Notes: generated by a model from the letters alone, not told the origin. A stretch of DNA of 64,000 nucleotides from Glaciimonas immobilis (GCF_011947285.1 NZ_JAAOZT010000002.1:434001-498000); one strand, 5' to 3'. Counted from the first letter of the stretch, positions 49,821-58,420 are shown. Made by a program: numbers and translations.

Positions 49821-50072
49821 TATTAGACCTTTGGGTGCCACATGTGTACATCGCTTTGATGTATCTCAGCGTTGTTAGTCTTATGTACATAAAAGTGTAA
49901 AACAAAAAAGGTAATAACGGCAATAAACTTATGGCAACAAAATTCCCCTTCATATCCAAGTCAGGCCTCTAAGCCTAAGAATGCTGACACAAACAGATGG
50001 CGCAAATTTAGGGCTTAAAAATTAAGCGGTAAGGGCAAATGAGCCACACACGAAATCTTACGAAATGATGAG

Positions 50073-50720
50073 TTAGAACTCCCATCCCCATTGCTTCGCC
50101 GCGACCGGCCCTTCTACTCTGACAGGATATTGCCACCCTGGTGGCGGCATGAAACGCACGCCTACCCGCTCGATGCGGTCGATTAATGAGGGCTGTACCC
50201 GCACGTGGTTTGCTGCGGAAGCCACCCGTTTGTAGAGGGTGCTGTCAGATATGGCAAGATAAGTGCAGACGTCTTCACGCTCATTATTGAAATGAGCAAG
50301 TACGATCACATAGGCGGCTGCTTCTGAATAGCTGGACTTAAGTATGACTGCAGAACTCAATGCCACCTCGTGCGCCACCTCTTGCTCCAGCAAAGAAATT
50401 AACGGGTCTGAGGCCGCACTGGCAGGCAACCGTTCCGACCACTTAAATTCCCCTTCTATATCCTGATCGATGCAAATAGCAGAACGTAAGCGGGAATCGG
50501 TTTGACGCCTAGTCTGGCTATACAATTTGCTTAAAACCAACTCTTGATCATCCGGATCTGAAAAGTCGACCTCGCTCCCGCGCTTCTCGCCGATGTCGCT
50601 GGCGACGATCCATGCATCAGTGTGCAAGTCTTTAGCCGATAACCCGCTCTTAGTTACGTAGCCTATGCGCCTTAGCCGGGAGCTCATCTTAGTCAAAAAT
50701 AACGAGAAAAATTTGAACAT
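50073..50720 (-). CDS. predicted sigma-like helix-turn-helix regulator
   Basis: A 215-residue protein. The C-terminal third (VIVLAHFNNEREDVCTYLAI then SDSTLYKRVASAANHVRV) looks like a sigma-70 region 4-type HTH, preceded by a helical segment. The N-terminal 70 residues are polar. I do not recognise a family; an ECF-like or phage late regulator is possible. It is the only candidate regulator near the cargo genes and faces away from the kinase gene. Confidence 0.5.
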   Translation of the reverse strand: MFKFFSLFLTKMSSRLRRIGYVTKSGLSAKDLHTDAWIVASDIGEKRGSEVDFSDPDDQELVLSKLYSQTRRQTDSRLRSAICIDQDIEGEFKWSERLPASAASDPLISLLEQEVAHEVALSSAVILKSSYSEAAAYVIVLAHFNNEREDVCTYLAISDSTLYKRVASAANHVRVQPSLIDRIERVGVRFMPPPGWQYPVRVEGPVAAKQWGWEF

Positions 50721-51049
50721 GCAGGATTGTTTCCCTAAAGAAATGTTTCGTAGTTTGACGCATTTGCCACAAATTAGAAAGACTCATTGGGGGTAATGGG
50801 GGAAGCGGTGAGTACGGGAAAGGGTATTATTATTGTTATATAAATTATGTTGTCCAATAGTAATCAATAGTGTATTTTGTGGAAATGTTAAGCATTACCG
50901 AATTTGCAGCTATTCACGATTATGGGAACACGGTGGCATGAATCTTAAGAGAAATTATCCACAAGTTGCGTGCCAATTATTTCTCATGAGTATTAATGCG
51001 CCAATGCAGCGGTGCCTAGCATAATTAAATAATCTACCTTGGGAGCGCC
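50721..51049. other. 329-bp divergent AT-rich spacer
   Basis: It must carry the promoters of the sigma-like gene and of the kinase operon. A 63-codon frame inside it is unsupported. No palindrome stands out. Confidence 0.4.
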
Positions 51050-51784
51050 GTGAGCCAGCAGCCACTTTTCGAAATAGAGGTAAAACAACTCATTCCAAAT
51101 GGGATGGGGTCGGCCGACCTTCGCTATATTGCGATTGGAGCCGATGGGCATGAATATGCGGCAAAAGAGTCTTCAATTGCCAATCCTTCTTTGCCAGCAG
51201 CCGAATATCTTGGGTATTGCTTTTCTGCTAGGTGTCAAATTGCGGTTCCGGCAACTGCTACATTGGTAATGCAAGATGGTACTTTTGCATTGGGCTCAAG
51301 ATTTGAGGGGGGCGTCGGGGGCTTTTCTGCGCTGATGCCGATCGATCAGAGCGCAGCACTGGCGGCTTGCGCTGCGGAGCTAAGTGCTTTGTTGACATTG
51401 GATATTTTCTTGGCCAACGACGACAGACATGGCGGAAATTTTTTATCCAGGAGATTAAGCCTGACGGGGAAATGGTCTATGATCGCGATAGATTTTTCAA
51501 GGGCGATGTGGATGGGTGGGTTTCCGAAAACTGACGTAAGTCACACTAGAAAGAATGGAAATACTGCAAATACTATCCAGCTTATGAAAAATAGCCTTTT
51601 GTGGGACAATGGAAGGTCTAGTCTTACCGCCTCCGCATTAGGGGCTATCACACCTCAGTTATACGGCAACTGGGTAGCGGCCATGCCACCCTCGTGGGTA
51701 AATAAGGAAGTCGCTGAAAGCGTGGGATGGTGGGCATCTGCCGAAAGAACTCAAAGAATTAGCGATTTAATCGCTTGCCTATGA
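51050..51784 (+). CDS. HipA-like kinase (HipA_2 type)
   Basis: A 244-residue protein starting with GTG after GGGAG. It resembles the compact HipA-like kinase family: a nucleotide lysine in EYAAKES (Lys39), a catalytic loop LANDDRHGGNF (123-131) and a metal-binding DFS (148-150). In known HipA kinases the equivalent domain phosphorylates a tRNA synthetase; the target here is unknown. The stop overlaps the next start (ATGA), so it forms a two-gene operon with a DUF3037-type protein. Confidence 0.75.
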   Translation: MSQQPLFEIEVKQLIPNGMGSADLRYIAIGADGHEYAAKESSIANPSLPAAEYLGYCFSARCQIAVPATATLVMQDGTFALGSRFEGGVGGFSALMPIDQSAALAACAAELSALLTLDIFLANDDRHGGNFLSRRLSLTGKWSMIAIDFSRAMWMGGFPKTDVSHTRKNGNTANTIQLMKNSLLWDNGRSSLTASALGAITPQLYGNWVAAMPPSWVNKEVAESVGWWASAERTQRISDLIACL

Positions 51785-52698
51785 AAACTACTGACTATTA
51801 TTTTTCCGTGTTGCGCGTAGTGCCCAATGTAATGCGCGGGGAACGTGTAAATGTAGGTTTGGTAGTATTTCATCCTGGAGGTCACGATGTCACCATACAT
51901 CTTCACATAATTAAAGATCGTCTTAGGGCGCTTGATCCTAACCTTTCAGCAATAAAGTGGGACGCATGGGCGATGCAGGCCAAAGAATCTTTAACAGCAA
52001 TTCCCGTAGAAAATCGAGTTCATTTTTTACAAACTGCGTTCTCGCCGATCACGACTGATACTCAAACTGGTTGGTTTAAAGCAACCAGTGAAGAGGAAGT
52101 ACAGGACAATATCGATGGTCTCCTAAAAAGATTAGTTGTAAGCCCACAACGTGTTATCCGGATAGAAAATAAAGGCCTCCCTCGAACTACTAAACTTCAA
52201 GCTGAGTTGAAAAATTGGTTCAAGGCCCAGAAAATTATGGGTAAAAATATGGATGACCTTAGCCGAAGCCAGATCGTATCCGAATATCCAGTGTCTCTAG
52301 AAACTGACTCGTATGCAGACTTTGCGTTTAAAAATGGTGCGCTTCATGTTATGGAAACGATGGATTTGCGTGGCGTAAATTACCTTTCAGCAAGGCTACG
52401 GAATCAAGCTGCATTCAAAAGCATCGTGTTAGATCAGGCCCGGGAGGTAACACAGGGAGGAGGCCAACGGATTGCCGTCGTGTCTGCGAGCGATTACTCT
52501 CTGGTGAAGCCCGCCATAAAAATGATTGAGCGAAATGCAGATGACGTCATATCAATGGAAAGCCAAGAGGACATCGACCGGCTAATTCGTCGGCTCACTG
52601 AAGCACTTCATCTAACTACTCAACTTTCAAACCCAACATTAAATCTTTCCCATAATAAAATTACTGATGTGGCATTCAATAAAATGAACCCATTTTAA
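51781..52698 (+). CDS. DUF3037-type partner protein of the HipA-like kinase
   Basis: A 305-residue protein from ATG at 51781. The N-terminal part (YYFSVLRVVPNVMRGERVNV then GLVVFHPG) has the DUF3037 signature; the C-terminal part is longer than usual and helical. DUF3037 genes are often adjacent to HipA-like kinase genes, and the pair has been seen as a mobile unit; the biological role is not established. An intrinsic terminator follows at 52750. Confidence 0.75.
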   Translation: MKTTDYYFSVLRVVPNVMRGERVNVGLVVFHPGGHDVTIHLHIIKDRLRALDPNLSAIKWDAWAMQAKESLTAIPVENRVHFLQTAFSPITTDTQTGWFKATSEEEVQDNIDGLLKRLVVSPQRVIRIENKGLPRTTKLQAELKNWFKAQKIMGKNMDDLSRSQIVSEYPVSLETDSYADFAFKNGALHVMETMDLRGVNYLSARLRNQAAFKSIVLDQAREVTQGGGQRIAVVSASDYSLVKPAIKMIERNADDVISMESQEDIDRLIRRLTEALHLTTQLSNPTLNLSHNKITDVAFNKMNPF

Positions 52699-52749
52699 TA
52701 ATTGGTTTACTCCAATGCCGTTGGGTCGATAACGGAATTATGAATCATT

Positions 52750-52774
52750 AACCCACCTTTCTCGGTGGGTTTTT
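52750..52774 (+). terminator. intrinsic terminator of the kinase operon
   Basis: AACCCACC and GGTGGGTT pair around TTTCTC, followed by a T-run. It lies 52 bp after the stop of the DUF3037-type gene. Confidence 0.9.
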
Positions 52775-52810
52775 AGCGCCTGGCGATTCGGTAAAGTATG
52801 AAAAATCAGT

Positions 52811-52901
52811 GAGGGCGGGATAGGCTTTCAAGCATCTATTTGGTACAACGTCAAAAAAAGAGCGAGGGCAGGATAGGGGTTAAAGACTCTTTTTGGTACA
52901 A
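52811..52901 (+). repeat. two imperfect direct repeats with 53-bp period near the right end
   Basis: GAGGGCGGGATAGG (52811-52824) and GAGGGCAGGATAGG (52864-52877), each followed 28 bp later by TTTGGTACAA (52839 and 52892). The exact 53-bp offset of both parts shows a tandem duplication of a site block, probably for integrase or an accessory factor. Confidence 0.7.
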
Positions 52902-52972
52902 GTCCGACGCAGCGATCTTGCGCGGTGATAAATTGATGAGCGGTTTTGACTTGGTAAAGGCTTAAGGAATTA

Positions 52973-52997
52973 TTTTTGCATCCATGTTTGTATCCAT
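52973..52997 (+). repeat. right-end integrase arm-type repeats
   Basis: TTTTTGCATCCAT (52973-52985), identical to the left-end copy at 35713, followed by TGTATCCAT (52989-52997). Sharing of this motif by both ends delimits the first element. Confidence 0.7.
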
Positions 52998-53056
52998 ATT
53001 ATGGATTTAAAATCATCGAAGCCTTTATGTATAAGGGTTAGAGAGCATTGTTAGAC

Positions 53057-53075
53057 TCCCACCTTCCCTCCAAGA
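53057..53075 (+). other. right attachment site of the first element / left site of the prophage
   Basis: TCCCACCTTCCCTCCAAGA equals the tRNA-Ser 3' end (35588-35607) except for one missing T. It sits between the arm-type repeats of the first element and the integrase gene of the second, so it is probably the shared junction of two tandem insertions. Confidence 0.75.
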
Positions 53076-53103
53076 ATAAATCCGCCGGTGTTTCAGGCAG
53101 ACC

Positions 53104-53141
53104 AAAAACCCGTGATTTCATAGAGGAATCACGGGTTTTTT
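53104..53141. terminator. bidirectional intrinsic terminator downstream of the att junction
   Basis: AAAAACCCGTGATT and AATCACGGGTTTTTT pair perfectly around a 9-nt loop. It may be the original terminator of the tRNA-Ser gene displaced by the first insertion, or belong to the prophage end. Confidence 0.85.
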
Positions 53142-53231
53142 GTTTACTGTAATTCGGGGCTGTTTCTTTACAGACACAAAATTTGTTGGTAAATTCAATG
53201 GTTGAAAAACCCAAGGAAAAAATCCACCAAC

Positions 53232-54428
53232 ATGTCTTTGACTGATCTCGCTTGCCGCACGGCTAAATCTAAAGAAAAGCAGTATAAACTAACTGATGGA
53301 CGAGGCCTCTGTCTTATTGTTCATCAGAACGGCAGTAAATATTGGAGCGGCGCATACCGCTTTCTGGCAAAACAAAAGTCTCTTTCCCTCGGCGTATATC
53401 CAGAAGTGACCTTGTTACAAGCGCGAGAAAATTGGGAGATTGCGCGTAAATTGCTTAAAGCTGGTAGCGACCCCAGTGCAGTCAAGCAGGTAGAAAAGGC
53501 TGGCAATTTACAAATCGCGCAGCAAACTTTTGAACTGGTTGCGAGAGAATGGCATAAAGCCCGGTTCAGTACCTGGAAGGCCATCACCGCCCAGAACAAC
53601 ATCCATCGTCTTGAAACCGATATTTTCCCCCAGTTTGGCGCGTTGCCAGTATCAACCATCACCCCGCAACAAGTGCTTGCCGCATTGCGGAAGATCGAAG
53701 CGCGTGGCGCGTTGGAGTTATCCAGCAGAACTTGCGGCCTTTGCTCCCGGGTGTTTAATTTTGCGATTGCGTGCGGTTACGCCACCAACAATCCTGCTGC
53801 ACCGTTAAAGGACGTATTACAGGTGCCGATAAAAGGCAACTTTGCAGCCATTGAAGTTGAGGAATTGCCAGCGTTTATTCAGACCTTGACGCGTACGCCC
53901 GACCGCATGTTTATTGCGACCAGGGTAGCGATCTGGTTGATGATGCATACCTTTGTGCGGACAGGCGAGTTGATTGCCGTGCCATGGTCAGAAGTAGATC
54001 TGGACAAAGCGGTATGGACGATTCCGGGTGTCCGAATGAAGATGGGGCGCGACCATGTTATTCCGCTATCGCGCCAGTCGCTAGCACTCTTCAAAGAGAT
54101 GCTACCGCTAACAGGAAAAAATCATTACGTTTTTCCCAATCAGCATCGACCGGCGGAACATATGTCAGACGGCGCTATATTAGCCCTATTGAGACGGCTC
54201 GGTTACGCGGGGAAGATGACGGGCCACGGTTTTCGGTCGCTGGCTATGGGTACCATCAAACAGGAGCTCGGCTACCTGCATGAAATCATTGACCTGCAAC
54301 TGGCCCATGCCAAGGGAAATAAAGTAGACGCTGCTTATGATCGTGCCAAGTTTTTGAACGAGCGTACAAAAATGATGCAGGACTGGTCCGACTATATCGA
54401 TCAATTGGCTTCAGTATCGACTTCCTGA
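53232..54428 (+). CDS. P4-type tyrosine integrase (second element)
   Basis: A 398-residue integrase from ATG at 53232. DUF4102 arm-binding domain (SLTDLACRTAKSKEKQYKLT...GRGLCLIVHQNGSKYW) and catalytic residues Arg in FVRTGELIAVPW, HGFRS, His in QLAHAKGN and Tyr in AAYDRAKFL. It is clearly related to the first integrase but not a recent copy. Its 3' end overlaps the convergent alpA gene by 28 bp. Confidence 0.95.
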   Translation: MSLTDLACRTAKSKEKQYKLTDGRGLCLIVHQNGSKYWSGAYRFLAKQKSLSLGVYPEVTLLQARENWEIARKLLKAGSDPSAVKQVEKAGNLQIAQQTFELVAREWHKARFSTWKAITAQNNIHRLETDIFPQFGALPVSTITPQQVLAALRKIEARGALELSSRTCGLCSRVFNFAIACGYATNNPAAPLKDVLQVPIKGNFAAIEVEELPAFIQTLTRTPDRMFIATRVAIWLMMHTFVRTGELIAVPWSEVDLDKAVWTIPGVRMKMGRDHVIPLSRQSLALFKEMLPLTGKNHYVFPNQHRPAEHMSDGAILALLRRLGYAGKMTGHGFRSLAMGTIKQELGYLHEIIDLQLAHAKGNKVDAAYDRAKFLNERTKMMQDWSDYIDQLASVSTS

Positions 54429-54610
54429 CAGCGCGCATCCATACGGGATTCGATCCACGCGTCCACTTCGTTTTCGATCCAGCCGATGGCCTTCGCGCCT
54501 AAGTTGATCGGCGCTGGGAATGTTTTGGCTTTAACTTGCCGGTACAGATTGGTGCGCTTAATGCCAGTTTTAGCGATGACGTCTTTTACGCGCAGGATTG
54601 AGTAGCTCAT
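54401..54610 (-). CDS. AlpA-family regulator of the prophage
   Basis: A 69-residue AlpA-type winged helix (SILRVKDVIAKTGIKRTNLY then RQVKAKTFPAPINLGAKAIG and WIENEVDAWIESR). It is leftward, convergent with the integrase. It may act as excisionase/activator in place of the Cox protein of P2 (inference). Confidence 0.9.
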   Translation of the reverse strand: MSYSILRVKDVIAKTGIKRTNLYRQVKAKTFPAPINLGAKAIGWIENEVDAWIESRMDARCQEVDTEAN

Positions 54611-54754
54611 TGTTTCCTTAATTTGTTTAGAAGAGAGAGTAGGGAATCGATAGTCGATACGCCTGCCTCATAAAATCGGAGGTGATTAAATCAAAGTGGG
54701 CTTTTAAAAATAGTTGCGCGTATTGGGCGCAAGCCCCTATGTAAACAGAACACC

Positions 54755-54979
54755 TCACCGCCACCCACAACGATGCGCCTCCAGCAATGCGGCAATCCAG
54801 CCTTCATCCAGCCGCTCAAGCGCATCCAGCGGATGATGAAAGCGCGACGACAACAGGTCGAGCCGCCCGTTCAGCAGGGCCGCAGCCACGGCCTCACCGG
54901 TGCTCATAGTCCCGATGTTATCGGGGTCGATTGCGACCGCTTGGGCCAGCAGTGCTACTCGCTTTAGTAAATGCGTCAT
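54755..54979 (-). CDS. hypothetical phage protein, 74 residues
   Basis: An acidic helical protein (LLKRVALLAQAVAIDPDNIG...PLDALERLDEGWIAALLEAH). It overlaps the end of the gpA gene by 4 bp, so it is coupled to it. No family recognised, similar in position to P2 orf91-type genes. Confidence 0.65.
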   Translation of the reverse strand: MTHLLKRVALLAQAVAIDPDNIGTMSTGEAVAAALLNGRLDLLSSRFHHPLDALERLDEGWIAALLEAHRCGWR

Positions 54980-56814
54980 GGTGTCTCCTTGGGTTCATCA
55001 AAAATACGGGGATAAGGGCAGGCGTTCAGCGCTGCCCATGCCGCAATGAGCGCGGATTTGGCCTCCTGAGGAAATTTATTCACATCAGGAAACGACCAGT
55101 CCGGCTGTTTTTCTCGCAGAGGCACCGCGGGGTGCGTACAGTTATTTACACGAGTCCGAGGAAGGGCAACTGCCGCCCCGTCGCATGCGGTGGTGTCCGA
55201 TGGCACAGGGGTCCAGATATGGCGCACCGACTTGAACACCACCCCAAACAACGCCGCACAATGCACGCCATACGGTGTCGATTTAATCGTTTCACCATAG
55301 CGACCGATGCAGGTGGTCAAATCTTTCGCCAGTGTGATGATTAAATTTTTACGCGGGATAACCGGACCGCCTTGCACCCGCAGATACTCAGCAAAGTCTG
55401 CGCGCTTTTCACCTTCAATTTTTTGGGCTGCGTTCCAGGCGCGGCGCATCGGCGCTGGCGCTTCGTTGACCATCTCTTCCTTGATCCGACGCAACTCGCG
55501 CCAAACCGTCACCGGTGCGCCGCCCCATTGTTGAAATTGGCGGATACCCCAGCAGGCGGCCCATGCGTCAATCCGCGCCGACGGGACCAGCTCCTGGTCA
55601 CCGACACAATCGGTGACCACCACATAACCATCTTTGGTCTTGTGGTCGCCCACATGCGCGCCGTCGATATTCTTGGAAACATACTTAGCGATATAGCCAG
55701 CCGCGCTCCCTTTGCGCCAGTCAATCCGCTCCACCTTCAGACGGCGCGCAAACGCACCCGGTTCGCCTCGGTTAGCGGCCCACGCATAGCGCTTCATCAG
55801 ACGTGTGACGCGGTTTGCTACGTCGTGTATATGCGGTGTCTTAAATTTCGCGGTCGTCCTGACAAACAACAACATGTGCCAGTGCGGCGTGGCGTCGTGG
55901 TGCGGTTCCGCTATCCTGAATCCATACAAAGCCAGACCACGTCGCGCCATTGCCGCCCGGAAGCGGGCGGTCAGATCCTGTAAATATTCATTCGCCTCCC
56001 GCGGTGTTGCGCCGCTATATTTAGGATTCGGTTTGCCACAATGCAACGTCGCATGAAAGCGTGACGGACAGGTCCACGTAATAAATAATCCCTCGTCCCC
56101 CACTTCCTTAGCGATGGTTTCAAAGCCATTCAGTCGCAACATTAATTCTCCTCGTCGTATTGCCTTGTTCGCCGTTGTGGTACCGGCCAGTTCGGCCAGC
56201 GTGAACTGCTGACCTAATTCGTTTTCTAGTTTTTGGCCTTCCAGCGCCAATACGTTGCGGCGGTTTTGTGCCTGCCGGTTGATCACGGTGTCGTTGCTGG
56301 CATAAGGTTCGCCGCGGTAGTGCACATAGCCGAGGCGGATATTGCCTGCCTCAAAAGCCCGTCCGACGCGCTTGCGCAATTGCGCGCGCCACCAGTGCGG
56401 ATTGACGGCGCGGGCGATCACATCTTTCAGCGCCTCAAACGCTGGCGGATCAATCCCGTATTCGGTACATTCGCACTGGATAATCTGCAACGCATGCAGG
56501 TCCGATTGCGCACCCCACAGTGCCGAGACCACATGCGCCGCCGCCTTCTTCGCGGTCGCCACAATGTCTGCATCGTGTTGCGACAAATCCACGCCAGCAG
56601 GCACATAACGCTCGGCAAATTCGCGCACCAATGTAGTGGCCAGCGATTCATAAATTTTGTACCAGGACGACCACGCCATTTTGTCCAGCGCCAGACCGAT
56701 GACGCGCCTGCGCCATTTGTAAGGCAGTCGCGCCAATTCCGGTGCAAAGCGTTCAGATTGCAGAAAACTTAAATGCCGCTGCCGAAGTGGTAAAACGACG
56801 CGCTTAGACCGCAT
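54976..56814 (-). CDS. P2 gpA-type rolling-circle replication endonuclease
   Basis: A 612-residue HUH endonuclease that nicks the phage origin. The HUH motif is PHHDATPHWHMLLFV (His311-x-His313) and the catalytic tyrosines are Tyr374 and Tyr378 in GYIAKYVSKN; both features define the GpA family. ATG at 56814 is preferred; the longer reading frame upstream lies within the preceding gene and has no family sequence. It overlaps the previous gene by about 10 bp. Confidence 0.92.
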   Translation of the reverse strand: MRSKRVVLPLRQRHLSFLQSERFAPELARLPYKWRRRVIGLALDKMAWSSWYKIYESLATTLVREFAERYVPAGVDLSQHDADIVATAKKAAAHVVSALWGAQSDLHALQIIQCECTEYGIDPPAFEALKDVIARAVNPHWWRAQLRKRVGRAFEAGNIRLGYVHYRGEPYASNDTVINRQAQNRRNVLALEGQKLENELGQQFTLAELAGTTTANKAIRRGELMLRLNGFETIAKEVGDEGLFITWTCPSRFHATLHCGKPNPKYSGATPREANEYLQDLTARFRAAMARRGLALYGFRIAEPHHDATPHWHMLLFVRTTAKFKTPHIHDVANRVTRLMKRYAWAANRGEPGAFARRLKVERIDWRKGSAAGYIAKYVSKNIDGAHVGDHKTKDGYVVVTDCVGDQELVPSARIDAWAACWGIRQFQQWGGAPVTVWRELRRIKEEMVNEAPAPMRRAWNAAQKIEGEKRADFAEYLRVQGGPVIPRKNLIITLAKDLTTCIGRYGETIKSTPYGVHCAALFGVVFKSVRHIWTPVPSDTTACDGAAVALPRTRVNNCTHPAVPLREKQPDWSFPDVNKFPQEAKSALIAAWAALNACPYPRIFDEPKETP

Positions 56815-57160
56815 GCAGCACCCGTTCAAACATGCCGACCGAGGCCACCACCGCCGCCTTGATCGCCGCCCGCTCTGATGGCTTAAACGAATGGATCGGA
56901 CTTTCCCAACGCGCCATGTCCAGCCCCGCCACGTACAGCACATAGCGGCGCGCATGCTCCGGCGTTACGCCCCATGATTGCGCTGTCAGACGCTGCAAGC
57001 GTTGCGCATCGTAGCGTGGCTTAATCAACTGGCGTGCTGCCACTAACTTGACGCGTGCATGATCGGGTGGCGTCATCGCCTCTTCAGCGGCCTCCCATGC
57101 GGCAATGATTTGGGATGCAGGCGTGAAGGACAGGTGGTTATCGATCAGCGAGACACCCAT
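56804..57160 (-). CDS. hypothetical phage protein, 118 residues
   Basis: From ATG at 57160 in a TGATG overlap with the previous gene. Contains AAWEAAEEAMTPPDHARVKL then YVLYVAGLDMARWESPIHSF. No function known to me; a gene of this size precedes gpA in several P2-like phages of Burkholderiales. An alternative start lies 6 bp upstream. Confidence 0.65.
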   Translation of the reverse strand: MGVSLIDNHLSFTPASQIIAAWEAAEEAMTPPDHARVKLVAARQLIKPRYDAQRLQRLTAQSWGVTPEHARRYVLYVAGLDMARWESPIHSFKPSERAAIKAAVVASVGMFERVLHAV

Positions 57161-57333
57161 CACCAATGCCCCGCCATGCCGCCCAGCTGATGGATAAAAG
57201 TAGCAGTTTGCGCATCCAGCACTTCGCCCACTGCTGCAAGATGGTCAGCACGCAACGCATGGCTGCGCGAGATAAACCAGTTGCGCAAGTCGAGCTTGTC
57301 GATCAACAGGGCGTAAGTGCTTTTAGCGAACAT
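57160..57333 (-). CDS. small phage protein, 57 residues
   Basis: ATG at 57333 to TGA at 57160-57162: FAKSTYALLIDKLDLRNWFI then RSHALRADHLAAVGEVLDAQ and IHQLGGMAGHW. It fits exactly between the neighbours with a TGATG junction to the next gene. No family recognised. Too short for automatic size cut-offs. Confidence 0.6.
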   Translation of the reverse strand: MFAKSTYALLIDKLDLRNWFISRSHALRADHLAAVGEVLDAQTATFIHQLGGMAGHW

Positions 57334-57336
57334 GGA

Positions 57337-57435
57337 TTAGCCCTTCACCCAGCCAAGTGCGACCGCAAAGGCCGGTGCAAACATCACGAAGCCGCACAGC
57401 AAACCAGCGCCGAACGTTTTGAGATGGGCCTTCAT
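57337..57435 (-). CDS. 32-residue membrane miniprotein
   Basis: ATG at 57435 overlaps the previous stop by 4 bp. KAHLKTFGAGLLCGFVMFAP then AFAVALGWVKG forms a single hydrophobic helix. Only 3 bp separate its stop from the next start. No family recognised. Confidence 0.5.
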   Translation of the reverse strand: MKAHLKTFGAGLLCGFVMFAPAFAVALGWVKG

Positions 57436-57893
57436 AGCGCGGCAGGGCTTGGAGAAGCCGTGTAGTTGCGCATAGTTTCCTTCTGCATATACTTGCGGGC
57501 GTACTTAGCCATGCCCGGCCGCAGTACGTTTTTTAAAACAACCGATGGAATCTCTTGAAAACAACCCTCATCGCCGCCAAACAAATGGGAAAATTTGACG
57601 TGGAAATTCTCAACAAACTTAAACTGCAATCCTTGGAAATGCGTGCCGTCAGAAAAGAGCGAATGATCATCGGCATCCGTAATGAACAAAGCGAGCTCTA
57701 CCGCGTTGTCGGCGTCACCGGCTTGACGCAGTTTATGGATGCAATCTATCAATTGGTTGAACTCAACATGGTCGATGAGCTGGAATCCTTCGACCACCCA
57801 CAGGATGGTGATGACGCCATCTTTAGCACCCGCTAGCATCATTTTTTTCCGGATGTCCTGATTCTGTAGTGCGTAGTTATTGACATATTCCAT
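57432..57893 (-). CDS. hypothetical phage protein, first of the replication operon
   Basis: A 153-residue protein from ATG at 57893, preceded by AAGGAAAG. It reads KKMMLAGAKDGVITILWVVE...AVELALFITDADDHSLFSDG and has a basic C-terminus. No family recognised. A long open frame on the opposite strand (57555-57836) starts with TTG and lacks context, so this leftward gene is preferred. Confidence 0.65.
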   Translation of the reverse strand: MEYVNNYALQNQDIRKKMMLAGAKDGVITILWVVEGFQLIDHVEFNQLIDCIHKLRQAGDADNAVELALFITDADDHSLFSDGTHFQGLQFKFVENFHVKFSHLFGGDEGCFQEIPSVVLKNVLRPGMAKYARKYMQKETMRNYTASPSPAAL

Positions 57894-57916
57894 AGTGCTT
57901 TCCTTATTTAAGGGCG

Positions 57917-57953
57917 AAAAAATCCCGCATGCCTGAAAACAGGCATGACCGGG
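57917..57953 (-). terminator. terminator-like hairpin ahead of the replication operon
   Basis: On the minus strand CATGCCTG and CAGGCATG pair around TTTT with an outer CCCG/CGGG pair and a 2-nt bulge, followed by six T residues. It lies 24 nt before the first start codon of the operon and 76 bp after the ogr stop, so it could end ogr or attenuate the operon. Confidence 0.75.
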
Positions 57954-58028
57954 TACAACGTCAAAAGGTGAATGGCGCTAGCGGAAAACTACGGCGGCGC
58001 GAGAATGGTGCGGGCGCGCATAGCGGCC

Positions 58029-58286
58029 TCAGTCATTCTTAAATAACGCTAGTTGATTAGCGCAAGCATTACGGACGTGCTGGGATAAATGGATACGTAC
58101 TTCAGGGTTAGGAATCGCCGACATCGACAACGTGCGCAGCACTTCAAGACTGGCGACAAAGGTGTGACCGCATTCCGGGTTCTGGCACATGTACGTGATC
58201 TCTTTCATCAAGGTAGACATCGTGCGGCTTTTGGCGGCGCGCACACGGTGTTGGCAGTGGGGGCAAGGCAAACTAATTACGCGCAT
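58029..58286 (-). CDS. ogr: Ogr/Delta-type late gene activator
   Basis: An 85-residue zinc-finger activator of P2 late promoters. The four cysteines are in PCPHCQHRVRA and MCQNPECGHTFVASL, and the family's R-x-L-S-x-S-A-I-P-N-P end follows. ATG at 58286 is chosen; an in-frame extension upstream is not conserved in the family. It is divergent from the cargo cassettes, which start 252 bp away. Confidence 0.92.
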   Translation of the reverse strand: MRVISLPCPHCQHRVRAAKSRTMSTLMKEITYMCQNPECGHTFVASLEVLRTLSMSAIPNPEVRIHLSQHVRNACANQLALFKND

Positions 58287-58325
58287 GGCGGGGTGTCCAT
58301 AGTAATCAGCCAATTTTGATAACAA

Positions 58326-58412
58326 AAAAGCAACTATCTGATATCAAAGTCGCGGAAAAACCTTACGATTTCATTTTCGATTGCGGGTTATCATTTGTAA
58401 TCGGTATGAGAT
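58326..58412 (+). repeat. 87-bp exact direct repeat, copy 1 (cassette promoter)
   Basis: Identical base for base to 59432-59518. It contains a promoter-like pair TTGCGG (-35) and TATGAG (-10) with an 18-bp spacer near its right end. Transcription would start about 5-8 bp past the repeat, immediately before a terminator hairpin. Confidence 0.92.
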
Positions 58413-58420
58413 AAAAATGA

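Noticed and set aside
35605-53056. identity of the first element as a true P4 satellite
   Set aside because: Integrase type and AlpA fit, but psu, sid, delta and the P4 alpha primase-helicase are not present; only a satellite-like nature is proposed.
57555-57836. rightward 93-codon open frame
   Set aside because: It starts with TTG without a ribosome site and is antisense to a leftward gene that has an AAGGA site and operon context.
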